A stretch of DNA of 64,000 nt from Viola odorata (Eukaryota; Streptophyta; Magnoliopsida; Malpighiales; Violaceae), in assembly GCA_963691705.1 (NCBI GenBank), contig OY829539.1, forward strand, positions 3,350,501 to 3,414,500, written 5' to 3'. The notes under the pieces were generated by a model. The model did no database searches, was not told the origin of the DNA, and was given only the letters and a program-made list of their open reading frames with translations. Positions 33,084 to 45,159 of the stretch are shown here, piece by piece. Positions within the stretch are counted from its first letter, which is position 1. Each line of letters opens with the position of its first letter. Both the position numbers and the translations under genes were made by a program.

Positions 33084-34711
33084 TCAGCTTTGCAGTACTT
33101 GGTTGTTCCTTTCTCCCAAGTCTGCGCGAGTAGTCAAAACCCTTATCGTTGAATCCCTGTCTTCAATTATGGCACTTGATGCTTCTCTTTTGCGGGTTTC
33201 ACTGCTCAAGCGTTCCTTAAAGGCCCTGAGGGCCACATTCTTTTGTACTGTTTGTACGCGGACGAACTCCTTGTGCTGCCTGTCCAGTTCATTCATCTGG
33301 ACCTTTAAGCCACATTGACGAGCTTCGGCCATATCCCTTTCCTCTATCATCAGATCTCGTTCTTCTTGTGCTGCTAGCATCTGTTCTACCACTTGAGCGT
33401 AAGCCATGACATCCATTCCTTCGCTCACTTGCGATTCCCCTTCTTCTTCCATCGGTTTTTGATTTTCTGGGCGAGGTAAGACATTACCATTAACTCGTCT
33501 CGACCTCCACTGTGGATATTCTGGTATTGTGGTTGCAGAGATGCCGTGCCCTTTGAGGCAGAAAGGGTGGGCCCAGTCATGGGCGTACAGCTGAATGTTC
33601 TGATCTTCTCCAGCGTGTGGCAGGTCTGATTTCGTCATGCCAAAAGTTACTGGAATGATTTGGGTGATGCGAAACTGTCTGAGGACGAGGGCCGGACAAT
33701 AGTGAACGCATCCCCATGCTCCGATCAAAGGAACCCAAGGTAAGTGTCCGCAGCAGACGATGGGATTGGAAGTCTGCAGCCACTTGGCGTGCCAACTGAA
33801 GTCTTCTTCTGAGAGATTTATGAATCGGTTGATCCAGACATCCTTATTTTCCATCTCCCATCTATCCGTGGTCATTGCATTGATAACCCTGAGAAGAGGA
33901 CATGACCTTATGTAACTTGCGAAGAAAATGTCTGATCAGGAATCTGCTTGAAGTGGCTGACCAACCATACTGTCAACAACTGGGTGCAACATGTAAGTCT
34001 CCCTTTCCCTTTTCTTCGACAAGAGTCCAAGGAGCGAAAGGTCTCGGCCAGAATGGCTGTTGTAGGATTGATGGCATTTGTTTCCATCTCGTAAAAGATG
34101 TTGGCTGCTGCAAAGTCGATGACATTCCTCATTTTCGGAAAGAGGACAAATCCTACAATGGCGAAGGCCAGAATCCTTAAGCGTTTCTTTCCGTTGGACA
34201 ATCGAAAGCGTGCCTCAATATCTGACCAGCACCAGAAGTAGTCCCCCTCTCTGACACGAGTAGTGATTCCTAACAGCTTATCGAGCCTTATTTTGACACT
34301 TGAGGAGTCGAGTCGAACATTCTGGTATATGGCCGATATAGGAGAGGTGAAGCACATCAGAGCTGAGTACTCCTCTAGCGTAGGGGTCAAGTCTACCTCT
34401 TTGTCGAAAGAGAAGCACCGATAATAGGGATCCCAGAATTTTAGGGCTGCCCGGATGCAACCCCAATCAGTCTTTACGTCGACTAGGGTCAGTAGCTTTC
34501 CATAAATACCCTCAAACTGTGTCTCTTCGTCTTCAGTCAGCTCATTTCTCAACATCCGGATCCTAGTTAAGTCAAAGTCCATGACTTCTACTTTGATCTT
34601 AGTGGTGATGTCAGGGGCGAACCCACGTTCCAACAGATCTCCTTGTGCGACCTGATCGTCGAAACTTCGTCCCCCGAAAATATTAAATGAAAGTAGTGTA
34701 GGTGCCGTCAT
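33084..34711 (-). pseudogene. Ogre-like ORF1, broken by a one-base frameshift
   Basis: Two frames: 34711-33908 (267 codons) and 33875-33084 (263 codons, open upstream of its ATG). The second continues the first after a shift near 33925-33935, in a tttt run; a one-base deletion would explain it. The first half has LTPTLEEYSALM and FWDPYYRCFSF blocks typical of the extra protein upstream of gag in Ogre/Tat elements, distantly like plant mobile-domain proteins. The C-terminal third (about YAQVVEQML to the end) is a long charged coiled coil. Its function is not known. Confidence 0.8.
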
Positions 34712-35225
34712 GTTGAATGAGCAAAATGGGTCCTATGGGACAAAAATAAAATTTTAAATGCAAAGTAACCGGTACGTGTAAGAAATTTACAGTTCGTATA
34801 ACAGAAAAATCATGTCAATATATCAACAAGACAAATAGAGCCACGACAAACAGGTGTAATCATGATGCATGTGCTGGGGCTCTGATTCCGACATTTCTAA
34901 CTGGCTTGAATGGTTCCCGGATGATACCATGAAAAGGTCCCTAAAGTGTCGTCCAGTCGCCCGATTCCTTGCGAAATCGTATAACCTTTCGACTGGCTTT
35001 AGAGGTTCATCCGAGTTGGGATTGGTGAACACTACCCAGGACATGTGTCCTAGGGTGTCACTACTACCCTCCTATTTTGGTAATTGTCCCCTGGGTGTAG
35101 GGCGCTATGAAATGGATATGATAATTGATAAAGCAAATAAATAAACAGACCAGCAATTGATCAAAGCAAATAAATAAACAAATAAAACACCTCTCTAAAA
35201 AGATAAAACCGGCTCCGACCCTAAG
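34712..35225 (-). other. Ogre-like 5' leader
   Basis: Untranslated leader between primer site and ORF1. A block at about 34880-35100 (ttcgactggctttagaggttc, cccaggacatgtgtcct) has a diverged match in the leader of the second Ogre-like element (61800-62000), which supports common family membership. Confidence 0.55.
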
Positions 35226-35244
35226 GTCCCCAGCGGAGTCGCCA
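35226..35244 (-). other. Primer-binding site, tRNA-Arg type
   Basis: The minus strand reads tggcgactccgctggggac, 3 bases inside the 5' LTR. This is the Ogre primer sequence, assigned in the literature to tRNA-Arg. Confidence 0.8.
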
Positions 35245-35247
35245 AAC

Positions 35248-38200
35248 TGTCGCGCCTCGGAAATTTAAAAAAAATTCGCGAGTGTGCAACGAAATTTGAG
35301 ACCTTACAATGCTCGGCGTAAAAGGGACGCCTAGCAGCATGCAATGAAGTCGCCACCCTAATTTGGTTGCTAGGCTTAGGGAACCCTAATCGTCATGGCA
35401 TAGGAAATATAATAAGTAAAAAAACTAAAGGCACAAAAAAAAAGGGTCTGGACCCCAGACAAAGGTTCGGGGTCGTATTATGGTCTCGGGAAGGTGTTAG
35501 GCACCCGAGACACATCCGAAAACGGTTACCGGTTGATGAGAGAGGTGTTTAAAAAGGTGTTTGAGAAATGCGTTTTGAAAAAGGGGGCCCTCAGAGGAAT
35601 CGTCACTTTAGTCTTTATTATGATCGTGATGGGACTGAATTTTCCGTAAGACTGAATGAGCGCCCCCTTTTTTCATCATCGGGCCATGCATGATTAACTT
35701 AATTACTACGTGATCCTAACATGGATGGCAAACAGAGTACCAATTTAAATGATTGATTTTAAAGTAAAAAACTGAGGTGGGATCGAAAGTCCCCATGTAC
35801 ATGCAGTCAATACAAGCGAGAATTTAAAATCATATGAACATGGCATTTTAAGCAACTCTTTAAACACGTTGTTCATGTGGGTTGATTTTAATTCTAGCAG
35901 TTCTATATATCATGCATGCAGTTGATATTTGCGAAAAGCATCGAATAAATAAAAAGGACTTGTGAGGCGTACTTTCGAGCGAAGCTTGAAATTAACCTAC
36001 AAAACGAGAGTGTTAGTGATAGCTTGAGAAATAACTGAGCAATGAAAATTTTAAATGACAATTGATTGTACACGTAAAATGATGGATTGTACGCATACGA
36101 GAATTAAATGCTGAGCTTGATGAGTGCATGAAAATAAATGGCGACAATTGATTGCATGCGAGAAATGATGAATTTTACGCATACGAAAATGAGATACTGA
36201 GTTGATTACGTGCGAAAAATGATTGATTTTAAGCACACGAGAATTTAAAGGCTGTGTTGATTGCATGCGAAAAATGATTGATTTTACGCATACGAGAATT
36301 TAAATGCTAGGTTGATTGCATGCGAAAAATGATTGATTTTACGCATACGAGAATTTAAATGCTGGGTTGATTGCATGCGAAAAATGATGGATTTTACGCA
36401 TACGAGAATTTAAATGCTGGGTTGATTGTATGCGAAAAATGATGGATTTTACGCATACGAAAATGAAATGCTGTTTTGATAAGTGCAGAAAAATTAAATG
36501 CTATTGGCGATTTACAGGGAAGAAAAAAAGTTTAATGATTTGCAGAAAATAAAACAGGTTGATAATGCAGGGAATAAACAGTTGGATATTTGCGGAAAAT
36601 AAACAGTTGATATTGCGACCGACCATGTAGGCGGTACTGAATTTAAATTGCTGAAAGTAAATTGCTGAAATTTAAAGTGCGGGAAAGTAAAGTGCGGAAA
36701 AGTAAACAGTTGATAATTTGCGGAAGGATTTCCAGCAGTTTTGCGAAAAATTAAAGCAGTTGATATTGCAGAAAATAAACAGTTCATATTGCGACCGACC
36801 ATGTAGGTGGTATTGAATTTAAATTGCTGAAATTTAAAGTGCGGAAAAGTAAAGTGCGGAAAAGTAAACAGTTGATAATTTGCGGAAGGATTTCCAGCAG
36901 TGTGCGAAAAATTAAAGCAGTTGAATGTTTACGAAAATTAAAATGCGACCGACCATGTAGGCGGTATTGAATTTAAATTGCTGAAAGTAAATTGCTGGAA
37001 TTTAAAGTGCGGAAAATTAAACAGTTGATAAGTGCGACCGACCATGTAGGCGGTATTGAATTTAAATTGCCGAAAGTAAATTGCGGAAAATTAAACAGTT
37101 GATAAGTGCGACCGACCATGTAGGCGGTATTGAATTTAAATTGCCGAAAGTAAATTGCAGAAAATTAAAGTGCGGAAAATTAAACAGTTGATATTTACAG
37201 AAAATAAACAGTTGATATTACAGAAAATTAAAAGTGTTAGTACGACAAATAATCATACAAAGCATACGAGTATTTTACGAAAAAACGTGATCCGAAGTTT
37301 TGAAAACAATTGAAAATGGGCTGGGCCCAATTGAAGAATGAAAAGAAGTGAAAAATGGGCCAGGAATAGCGCCTGGCCCATGAGAATTTAAAAGGGAATG
37401 GGCCAAGCCCATTCCCGCGTGAACAGTGCCGTTGGCCTGGCACTGTTCATTCGTCACCTTTCTTGGTCGCCGGCGTACTGCCGGCGGTAAGGCTCCGGCC
37501 ACAAGTGGCCGATTTAAAAATCGTTCGTACCGAAATGTTCGTCTCTTCGAGGACTTCCCGACTATACCAACCCCGATTTTTAGTTTGACTCGTACAAAAT
37601 TTAATTTTGAAAAAACGACAAAACTGTAATTATCGAAAACTAATTAATTTGAGGGATCTAACCAACGATTTTTAAAATTGAAGGAGTGTATTTAATCTAC
37701 GTTATGCATATGAATTAATGACATAAAAGAAAACAATTAACTTGCTCAAACAAGAGCCAAACGAAATTAAACAAGAAAGTGGCTAAAAAAACCGAGAAAT
37801 GCTAGAGAGAGAAACTCACTCTCAAACTTTGAACTTTGACGATCTTCGCTCAATATGAGCAACTGATCAGAGGGAGGGAAGAAAGCAAGGTTTCTTGCTG
37901 TTTTTTTGGTGCCCCGAATGCGTTGGAGGAGGGGGCTATTTATAGCCGAAGATCGCGTGAGGAGGAGGTGCGGGTGCTGCGCGTGGAGGCCGTGATGACG
38001 TCGCTGTGATGACGTCGGGTCTACGGCTGCGTGAGGTGGCGGAGCTAGGGTGATAGCGGTGATGATGGCGGAGGAACAGGAGGCTATGGACGCGACGGGA
38101 GCAGGTGGCTCGGGCGTGGGCTGCTTCGCTGCACTCCCTTGGCACTGTGCATGTGCATTATGCACATTAAATCAAGGGCCATTGATCTGGTTGACTTTCC

Positions 38201-38908
38201 TTGGTTGACCAGATCAATGGCCATGATCAAATGGCATTTTATCTGATTAAAATGGCCTCGAGCCGGTTCCCGCGACCAAACGTTCTGACTTTTCGAGCCG
38301 AAGGTACCGTCGCGTAGAGAAAAATACGACGGGTTTAACCGTCTACAGTGAAGGATGAAAATTCCTCGTTTAACGTGTTTATTTTCGCGTTCAAAAATGT
38401 GAAACGTTTGAACGGAAAAATAATAATGTTACGCCGAAAATTACGCGAATCGCTGTAGACCGTTGCGACCAGAAAAAAATCTAGCAACTAGTTGATGGAA
38501 AACATTTTAAAGTCAAGCTATTGTCCGAGTGGACTTACTCGGGTCCAATAAAAGCTCGAATAAAAATAATAATAAAATAATAAAAATACTAAAAAATGTG
38601 CTAAAATATAAAAAATCCTAAAATTCGTGTGATGACCTAAAACGAAGAAAACGTTAGCAAACGACTGCCTGATAATTAAAAATGTGATTTTTAAGGCTAA
38701 AAATATTAATGATAATAATAATGAAAATACATGCCGAAAAATTAAAAATGCGATTTCAAAAGCTGACGATGCTAACGATGATGCTAAAATGCCACGAAAC
38801 ACCTAAGAATGCTAGCGACATTAAATCAACTGAAAATGGCTGTAAATTAACTGAATAACAGAAATGCTAAAATTAAATAAAAATGGCGTCAAAATTCGGG
38901 TATCAACA
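35248..38908 (-). repeat. Ogre-like element 5' LTR (3661 bp)
   Basis: Collinear with 16356-20014 apart from scattered substitutions and small repeat-unit differences (for instance near 36820-36870). It drives transcription of the element. Confidence 0.95.
37936..38016 (-). promoter_or_regulatory. Core promoter of the Ogre-like 5' LTR
   Basis: A TATA box (ctataaatag on the minus strand) lies at 37936-37945. Upstream in element orientation are two tgacgtc motifs (37996-38002 and 38010-38016), the binding core of plant bZIP factors. Transcription should start about 30 bases downstream, near 37905. The function is inferred from motif and spacing. Confidence 0.5.
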
Positions 38909-39331
38909 GGTTTTGACATTTTATTGTGGTGGAAAGTTAACTCTTTTAGATTCCCTATCCTCGCCAGCATGGCACGTGATGTGTTGGCAATTCCAATATC
39001 TACTGTTCCTTCTGAATCAGCATTTAGCACTGGTGGAAGAATTTTGGACTCATATAGGAGCTCATTGACCCCTAAAATGGTCCAAACACTTGTATGCTTA
39101 CAAAATTGGCTCAAATCTTCCCCGGTGGCTGATGTGGTGGAAGAACTTGATGAAGCTGAACAACTTACGGAAGGTAACTTTTTATCACATCAATTCTGTA
39201 ATTTTATGCAAATCTTCACTTTTGTAATTTTTGAATATCCTCACTTATGTATTCTGTAATGTTAACTCATTTGATTTTTTATTTGGTGTTTAGAGTTCCA
39301 AAATTTGTTGCTGGAGCCTATTGATCTTTGA
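38909..39331 (+). pseudogene. hAT transposase, C-terminal dimerisation piece
   Basis: Resumes in frame after the Ogre-like element: FDILLWWKVNSFRFPILASM, then VLAIPISTVPSESAFSTGG and SLTPKMVQTLVCLQNWL, the conserved hAT C-terminal dimerisation (hATC) region. A GT-AG intron (39174-39293) precedes a last short exon (39294-39331) ending EPIDL and TGA. Confidence 0.9.
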
Positions 39332-39430
39332 ATGGATAGTACCAGTGGAAGAAACGAGCCAGATGAGCAGAAAGGCCTTGATGGAGGGTGGATCTTCATT
39401 CACTTCAACTGTACAACTTGAAGATTTGTA

Positions 39431-39770
39431 ATAATGTTTAGTTTTTATGGATGGATTTGTTGTTTTTGAGTTGCTGGTATGTTTAGTTTATTTGGATGGA
39501 TTTGTTGGATGGATTTGGTGCGTTTGAGTTGCTGGTATGTGTAGTTTTTTTGGATGGATTTGTTGGATGGATTTGGTGTGTTTGAGTTGCTGGTATGTGT
39601 AGTTTTTTTGGATGGATTTGTTTGATGGATTTGGTGATTTTGAGTTGCTGGTATGTTTAATCTTTTGGATAGATTTGTTGAATGGATTTGTTGCTTTTGA
39701 GTTGCTGCCTTGCTGGTATGTTTGGTTTTTTAGATGGATTTGTTGCTTGAGTTGCTTGTAATGTATGGTT
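39431..39770. repeat. ~59-bp minisatellite in the hAT 3' region
   Basis: Five to six variants of a unit containing tttggatggatttgttggat and gagttgctggtatg, downstream of the transposase stop and upstream of the right subterminal repeats. Confidence 0.8.
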
Positions 39771-40344
39771 ATCAAAATTTTAATGATTGAAGTATTGGTA
39801 TAGACCGTATAGTTGCTTAATTTGAAGAATTGTTAGAGAAATTATCTTTGAAAGCAGACCATGGTTTTGTTAGAATGATAACAGATATTGAATTTCATGT
39901 TTGGTTTGTGAAATGTGAGATAGAATTACAAATTTGCAATTACGATCGAAAATCCAAAAAAAATCTGAAAATCCGACCGAACCGATCCTAAACCGAAGGT
40001 GTCGGATTGGTTTCGGATTCCCTGTCAAAAAATCCAAAAAAATCCGATCTAAACTCGTCGGATTCCGATCCGAAATCCGAACGCACACCTCTAGCGTTGG
40101 ATGGTTGAGATTGGGTGTGGCAGTAATCACTGATTTCTGTTGACAAGTCGAACGCTAGCTGTGACTTTGAGTATGAGCTGTGACTTCGGGGGTTAACATA
40201 TAACTCCTCCTGCATCAGCCCTAGGCTTATCTTTAAAAAAAACATATAATCCCTCTACCAAAATTTTACCAAAATATTTAACCTCCAAGATGTGAACTAC
40301 TTGGATAAATTTCTTTTAGTTTTTTTGTTCATTGAAAAAAAACC

Positions 40345-41587
40345 CACCAAATAAAATTGGATAAACTAGAAAATAATACCAGACAGTAATAAAATAAGTA
40401 AGAAATCAAGAGAGAGAATTTTCGGTAGAAATCTATCTCCGGTTGTATTTACAGTTGGCTAGTCATCGGTGCAAGGATTTTCTACCCCTGGCTGGTAGAT
40501 GTGCTATGGGGACCAGGTACGTTTAGGTCCCCTACTTTCCATCGTACGAGAAACTACCCCAAGGTACGTTTATGGAGTAGTCTTGACACTTCGCCGTCCT
40601 CCAAGGTCCGTTTATGGAGACAATACTCGAAGGCCCATTAAGAAGAGGAAAAACACGTCTAGGGCGAGACACTCAGTATGTTCGAGGCACTACCCTAATT
40701 GCTTGTTTAACCTAGCTAGATGAGACCAGTGACCTGATTACTTCAACTGGTTGTCTACTTTACCCTGCAGCCTCACGTTAGTTATTACTATAGAGATGAC
40801 TTTAATCGCCGAGGCCTAGTTACAAGTTGGTCGGACTCCTAACTAACCCTAGATGAATTGACAAGTATTTGTTAAACAAATAAATACAAACCAGAGATGT
40901 TTTAAACTCAATTAGACATCATGGCTTTCCTTAGCAACCTTTGATGATTCCTACCAAGAACAAGAGATTTAGCTACTCATACTAAAAATAAAATAAATAA
41001 ATTGCATAAAGAAAGAAGAAGAGGAATGGGAAAACTCTTTATTATTGCCGACCAGAGCTTTTCGAATAGAACAGAAAAAGCCGGAGGCGGTGGTAGAGAA
41101 AGTTTCTTTCCGAAAGTGGAAGAAAAGTATGGTGGTGGCTGCACACTCCAAAAAGAGGACGTGGTGGTGAAGAGACAATGCCAAACCCTAAGTCTAAAAA
41201 GTCTTAAATGGGAAAATTACAAATAAGGAAATTCCAAATATGGAAGGAAATAAAATAATAAAAGGAAATCCTAATTCTAAGAGATTACAAAATCCGGAAA
41301 TAAATCCCTTGCTTTGATAGGAGAATCGTTGGGAATAATGGCAGAATCTGTTGGAATATTCTTTTGAAAGTTTCCTTTTCCGTGTCGGTCTTCTCAGCTC
41401 CTACGAACATCCAGCTACAAGGCCTAGCTGCTCAAAAACCTCCAAAATCCAGTAAATAATGCATCTTTCTAGGATCTCCTCCAAAAGCCTGAATCTGCAA
41501 TAAGTAAATAAATAGAGGCAAATTAGTAGCATCAAGACCCGAGAAGGGCTAGGAAATGAAGAGAAAATGTGCACAAAATACATCATA
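40345..41587 (-). mobile_element. Decayed Athila-type LTR fragment
   Basis: Aligns with the Athila-like LTR from cagacagtaataaaataagtaag through ctacccctggctggtag, caggtacg-ttaggtcccc, tttaccctgcagc and the tacatca end, with many substitutions and small indels. The first roughly 170 bp and clear duplications are missing, so it is an older, truncated copy in the same orientation. Confidence 0.8.
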
Positions 41588-41989
41588 TTAATTCATGTTA
41601 GAAGCTCTCGCAATAATAATAATAATGTTTGAATATACTTCTAATTTTTTTTTTCAAAAAATGTCTAATTGTTTTTGCTCGATCTTTCAGTGTATCGTTT
41701 GTCATTTCGGTATGAAATTAATCTCGATCAAGTATTATTGAGTTCTGAAGATATGACTCTCCCAACATAATTTTCTTAATTTTCGTTACTCGAACTTGAT
41801 ACTCTAGTTAAGAGTGGACAATTCCGACCAAAACTAATGTCTGACCAATTATTTGATATACTATCATAGGAAGAAGTTTTCTAGTCTTCACTCCTTAGTT
41901 TATGTCTAAATGGAATCTATCTATATATAAATATAAATATGATGTGTTAAAACGCTCATAGAGATTTGAGATTAGCACGACCCAAACTA
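41588..41989. other. Intergenic, no feature recognised
   Basis: AT-rich DNA between the decayed LTR and the gypsy integrase relic. No ORF, repeat or transposon end is seen. Confidence 0.5.
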
Positions 41990-42773
41990 CTTCGATGGAG
42001 CACATCAAGATAGGGATGAAGCAAGACCATCTAGCCAAGACGCTAATGGTGAGCGTCAAGCAAGGCAAGGCGAGGAATTTTGGCTATGTGATGGCTTGCT
42101 CTACGCCCAACGCAACCGGGTCTACATACCCAAATGGAGAAGCTTGCAGAAAGAGGTGTTCAAGGAGTGTCAGTCTCTAAGTGGGCTTATGGGCAAGGTG
42201 GCACTCATGGAGGATGTCTACTATTGGTCGAAGATGTAGGAGGATGTGAAATATTACGTCAAAACTTATCTCGTGTGCCAACAAGATATGGTGGATTTGT
42301 AGAAACTCATAAGACTTTTAAAGCCATTGTCCATACTAATGAGACCTTGGAAGAGCATTCCATTGGACTTCATAACGTGCTTCCCAAATCAGAGGGTGTT
42401 GCACGATTATGGTCATAGTGGACAGGTTCTGCAAATATGACATATTCATCCTAATGACTAAGGAGTGCACGGCCAAGGAGAAGACATGCTTATTCTTCAA
42501 GCATATGGTGAAGTATTATGGCATACCGAAGATTATCGTGATCAATCGAGATCCGCGGTTCACTTATCGATATTAGATAGAGGTCATTAGACTCATGGGG
42601 TCAAGCCTAAATTTCTCAACAAGCTTTCAACCCTAAATTGATTAACAGACCGAGCGAGTGAATGCTTTGTTGGAGCTATACTTGCAGCAATATGTCAGGG
42701 CCAACCAGTGAGATAAAGCCACGCTTTTTTACGTTAGCTAATTCTCATACAACCTTCATAGGATAGAAGCTAC
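41990..42773 (+). pseudogene. Ty3/gypsy integrase relic, first piece
   Basis: Read through several stops and shifts, this gives a gypsy integrase: GLLYAQRNRVYIPKW, then a zinc-finger remnant VKYYVKTYLVCQQDM, then VIVDRFCKYDIFI (catalytic Asp), IPKIIVINRD-PRFTYRY (second Asp) and QTERVNALLELYLQQYV (catalytic Glu). The closest lineage by eye is the chromovirus type. It is interrupted by the Copia element at 42774 and resumes at 45954. Confidence 0.8.
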
Positions 42774-43388
42774 TGTTGAACAAAGTTGTGCGAATTAACA
42801 AAGCTAATAATCAACCGGGTGGAGATACGAGCTACAAAAGCTGAACTTTTAATTAATGGAAGTAAAAAATTACAGATGAGATAAAATATTTATTGCCTTT
42901 GGATAGGCATACAACACTCACTCTCTCACACACTTTTATTTCACTACTATGCCTCACTCCCTCTCTTTTATTTTCTCTCTTGTGCACTGCGTTGCACTCC
43001 ACTGCCTTTTAGAGAATGCATGCATATGTATTTATAGGTGCAATTCTTCACTGCACCAACTTCCTTTTTAATTTTTATTATTTTTTTTCCTTCATTAGTA
43101 GGCACCTACCATCCCAAATCTTTTTTCCTTGCCGACGGTGTAGAGAATCAACTTTTGCTGCACCTTATTATTTTTTTATTTATTTCTTCATTCATTTTCT
43201 TTGGTCAGCATATAACCAAAGAAATTTTTCTTTATCCCTTTTCTTGATTAATTTCCACGAAGAAAATGTTGCTTCAATCTTCATTCATGCAAGACATTAA
43301 TTTCCAACTTTGTTGCCACCCACTTTTCACAATGACTCTACTGCCAATCCTCTTCTCTTTTCTTTGGTCAGTGTTGACCATTTTAACA
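42774..43388 (-). repeat. Copia-like 3' LTR (615 bp)
   Basis: Matches 45160-45948. It has about 45 bp around acaacactcactctctcaca that the other copy lacks, and it lacks the MITE present in the other copy. Confidence 0.88.
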
Positions 43389-44341
43389 CTCCCCCTCAAC
43401 ACCGACTTTCGTTTTTTCCACCATATCAGCCAACTCCAACTCATGCTTGCTTGTGTACCATTAGAGCAGATTTGTGGCTGTTGTGAGAAGGCATGTGCCA
43501 TTGCCTTCTTACGACGACTTGTAGCGTCTTGCCTGTTCCTAACCCTCATCTTCAACATGCTACTACTCATTGTGCTATCATCCCAATTTTTCTTTAACTT
43601 AGCTCTGGCTTTACTTTGCATGTGGCAATGGATGGACGCATCTTCTTCTCTGATAGAAAGGACTCCTGCAGAATGTCTGGTCTGTACCTCAACCGATGTG
43701 TCTTTGGAGTCTCTTCTTGTGTTTTTAGTTTCTAGAATATGGTCGGAAGCTGGACTCTCCATTCGAGGATCCTTCTTCGGCTTACTGTCCTTCAGTGGGA
43801 CTTCTTTGCTTCTGCGTGTAGCCAGAAAATTCCTAAAAGCCGATTGGATGATGTTAGTTGCATCTTCTCTGTGAAACAATGAGTCAGTTGGATTATGCTT
43901 CACCTTCTCAATGCTTTCCTTACTATCTTCTCTTTGGACATCTATGTCTGTAGAACCCTGTACGATAGGTTGGGTTACTATCGCCTCCAAACTCTTAACT
44001 GAAGTTGAATCCTCCTCTGCAAGCACTAGATCGAACTCATCATTGAAATGTAATGTAACAGTACTCCATCTTTTCTTATCTCCATTCATATGATTTGAGC
44101 AACTCGAATCAACAATCCAATCGTCGATTCCATTGGATGTTATTGCTGTAAAAACACTTTCCTCATCTTCTACAATAAAGTTCACCTCCATATCCCACTC
44201 TTCTTCATATTTAGAAGTAGCGGCACTTTCTTCCGCAATAAAGTCTGCCTCAATATCCCACTCTTCTTCATAGTTAGAAGTAGCGGCGTTGCTCTCCATG
44301 GTCTTTTTCTTTGACCAACATGATTCTGCTTTGTGTCCCAT
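43274..44341 (-). pseudogene. Copia protease start fused in frame to IQ-domain (IQD-like) host sequence
   Basis: A 355-codon frame. Residues 1-9 are the end of the Gag zinc knuckle. A 20-residue segment with YEEEWD is duplicated in tandem (about 20-60). The protease start is DDWIVDSSCSNHM (73-85), where the usual DSG reads DSS. From about 95 to 312 (roughly 43406-44060) the sequence is not retroviral: an IQ calmodulin-binding motif IIQSAFRNFLATRR (164-177), then NWDDSTMSSSMLKMRVRNR (252-270), HAFSQQPQIC (283-292) and MSWSWLIWW (300-308), the order seen in plant IQD proteins. No intron is present, pointing to capture from spliced RNA. The last part reads into the LTR. Confidence 0.75.
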
Positions 44342-45144
44342 CTTCCCACAATTGTAGCACTTTCCCTTGAACCTTTTATTTTTGTCATAAGCCCCCCTGC
44401 GTGAGCGCTTCCTTCATCATGATTACTTGTCGCCTTGTCAACATATCCTTTAGATCCTCCAACTATCCGCTGCCTGAAATTTCGCCGATTTTTGTTGGTG
44501 TAGAGTGCTTCCTCTTCACCTTTTAGCGAAACTCCACCAATCTGCCTAGTTAATGCTTCTTGACTAGCTAGCAAATTCTCAAATTCAACAAGTGATGGTT
44601 GACTCGACCATCCCTGTACTGCACCGACGAACCCTCTATACTCGGGCCTCAAACCATGGATGATTATTCTTTTCATCCTGGTTTCTCCGATTGGAGCTTC
44701 TAGATCTAACTCAGAAATTTCTCAGTACAACGACTTTACTTTAAGAAAGTATTGAGCAATTGTCAAATCATGTTGCATTATTGACAATAACTCACTTTCT
44801 AAAATTTGGAGTCTTGTGTCATTCTTCTTCGAGAATCGGTTGGTGAACGTATCCCAAGCTTCTTTGGGAGTTTTGGCATTACAGATATACTCCAGGACCT
44901 CTTCATCAACTGTTGTCTTCAAAGCGAACATTGCTTTGCCCGCTTTGATCTTCCATTTTCGAAGAGAACCGTTTGCATCCTCCGCCTCTGGTGGTGTGAC
45001 TTCACTTCCATTTACTATCTCCCACAAATCTTGTCCTTGCATGTAAGACATCAAGCAAGTAGACCAAGAAGTGTAGTTTTGATTATTGAGCTTTTTAATT
45101 CCACCAACAACTTGAAGGTCACCCATGGTCCGATAACCAACCAA
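44182..45144 (-). pseudogene. Copia Gag, broken
   Basis: The first segment, 45144-44722, has the Copia N-terminal Gag signature (LNNQNYTSW, LWEIVNG, AWDTFTNRFSKKND). A TGA at 44722 lies in the same frame as the second segment, 44676-44182 (RIIIHGLRPEY, SLVEFENLLASQE). A frameshift near a G run (about 44390-44400) then puts the zinc knuckle CYNCGKMGHKAESC into the frame of the protease/IQD ORF. Confidence 0.85.
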
Positions 45145-45159
45145 GCTCCGCTACCAGAT

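Larger units (their letters stand above)
16356..38908 (-). mobile_element. Ogre-like (Tat lineage) Ty3/gypsy LTR retrotransposon, 22.6 kb
   Basis: LTRs of 3659 and 3661 bp, TG...CA ends, and the 5-bp duplication ggttt (16351-16355, 38909-38913). The minus-strand order is LTR, tRNA-Arg-type primer site, ORF1, gag-pro, a 156-nt intron, RT-RNaseH-archaeal-type RNaseH-integrase, then a long 3' region with minisatellites, polypurine tract and LTR. The ORF before gag, the intron before RT, the second RNase H and the large size are the diagnostic traits of Ogre elements. The LTRs differ at only scattered bases by eye, so insertion was recent. Only ORF1 shows damage (a frameshift). Confidence 0.93.
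7433..40093 (+). mobile_element. hAT DNA transposon interrupted by two LTR retrotransposons
   Basis: The left end reads taggggtgagctcggat and the right end, read outward, tagaggtgtgcgttcggat: imperfect hAT-type TIRs. The 8-bp duplication gcgttgga flanks it exactly (7425-7432 and 40094-40101). Subterminal gatccgatc/cggat repeats lie at 7441-7610 and 39940-40080. The transposase is in three collinear pieces (8070-8734, 15109-16355, 38909-39331), separated by insertions at 8735-15108 and 16356-38908. Removing these gives an element of about 3.7 kb, a normal autonomous hAT size. Three in-frame stops show it is dead. Confidence 0.93.

Noticed and set aside
35226..35244. Possible tRNA-Arg gene remnant
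   Set aside because: Only the 3'-terminal complement is present and it sits 3 bases from an LTR: a primer-binding site.
43266..43874. 202-codon plus-strand frame over the Copia/IQD region
   Set aside because: Antisense to the IQ-domain frame; the hydrophobic composition is a by-product of the complementary Lys/Arg/Glu-rich codons.
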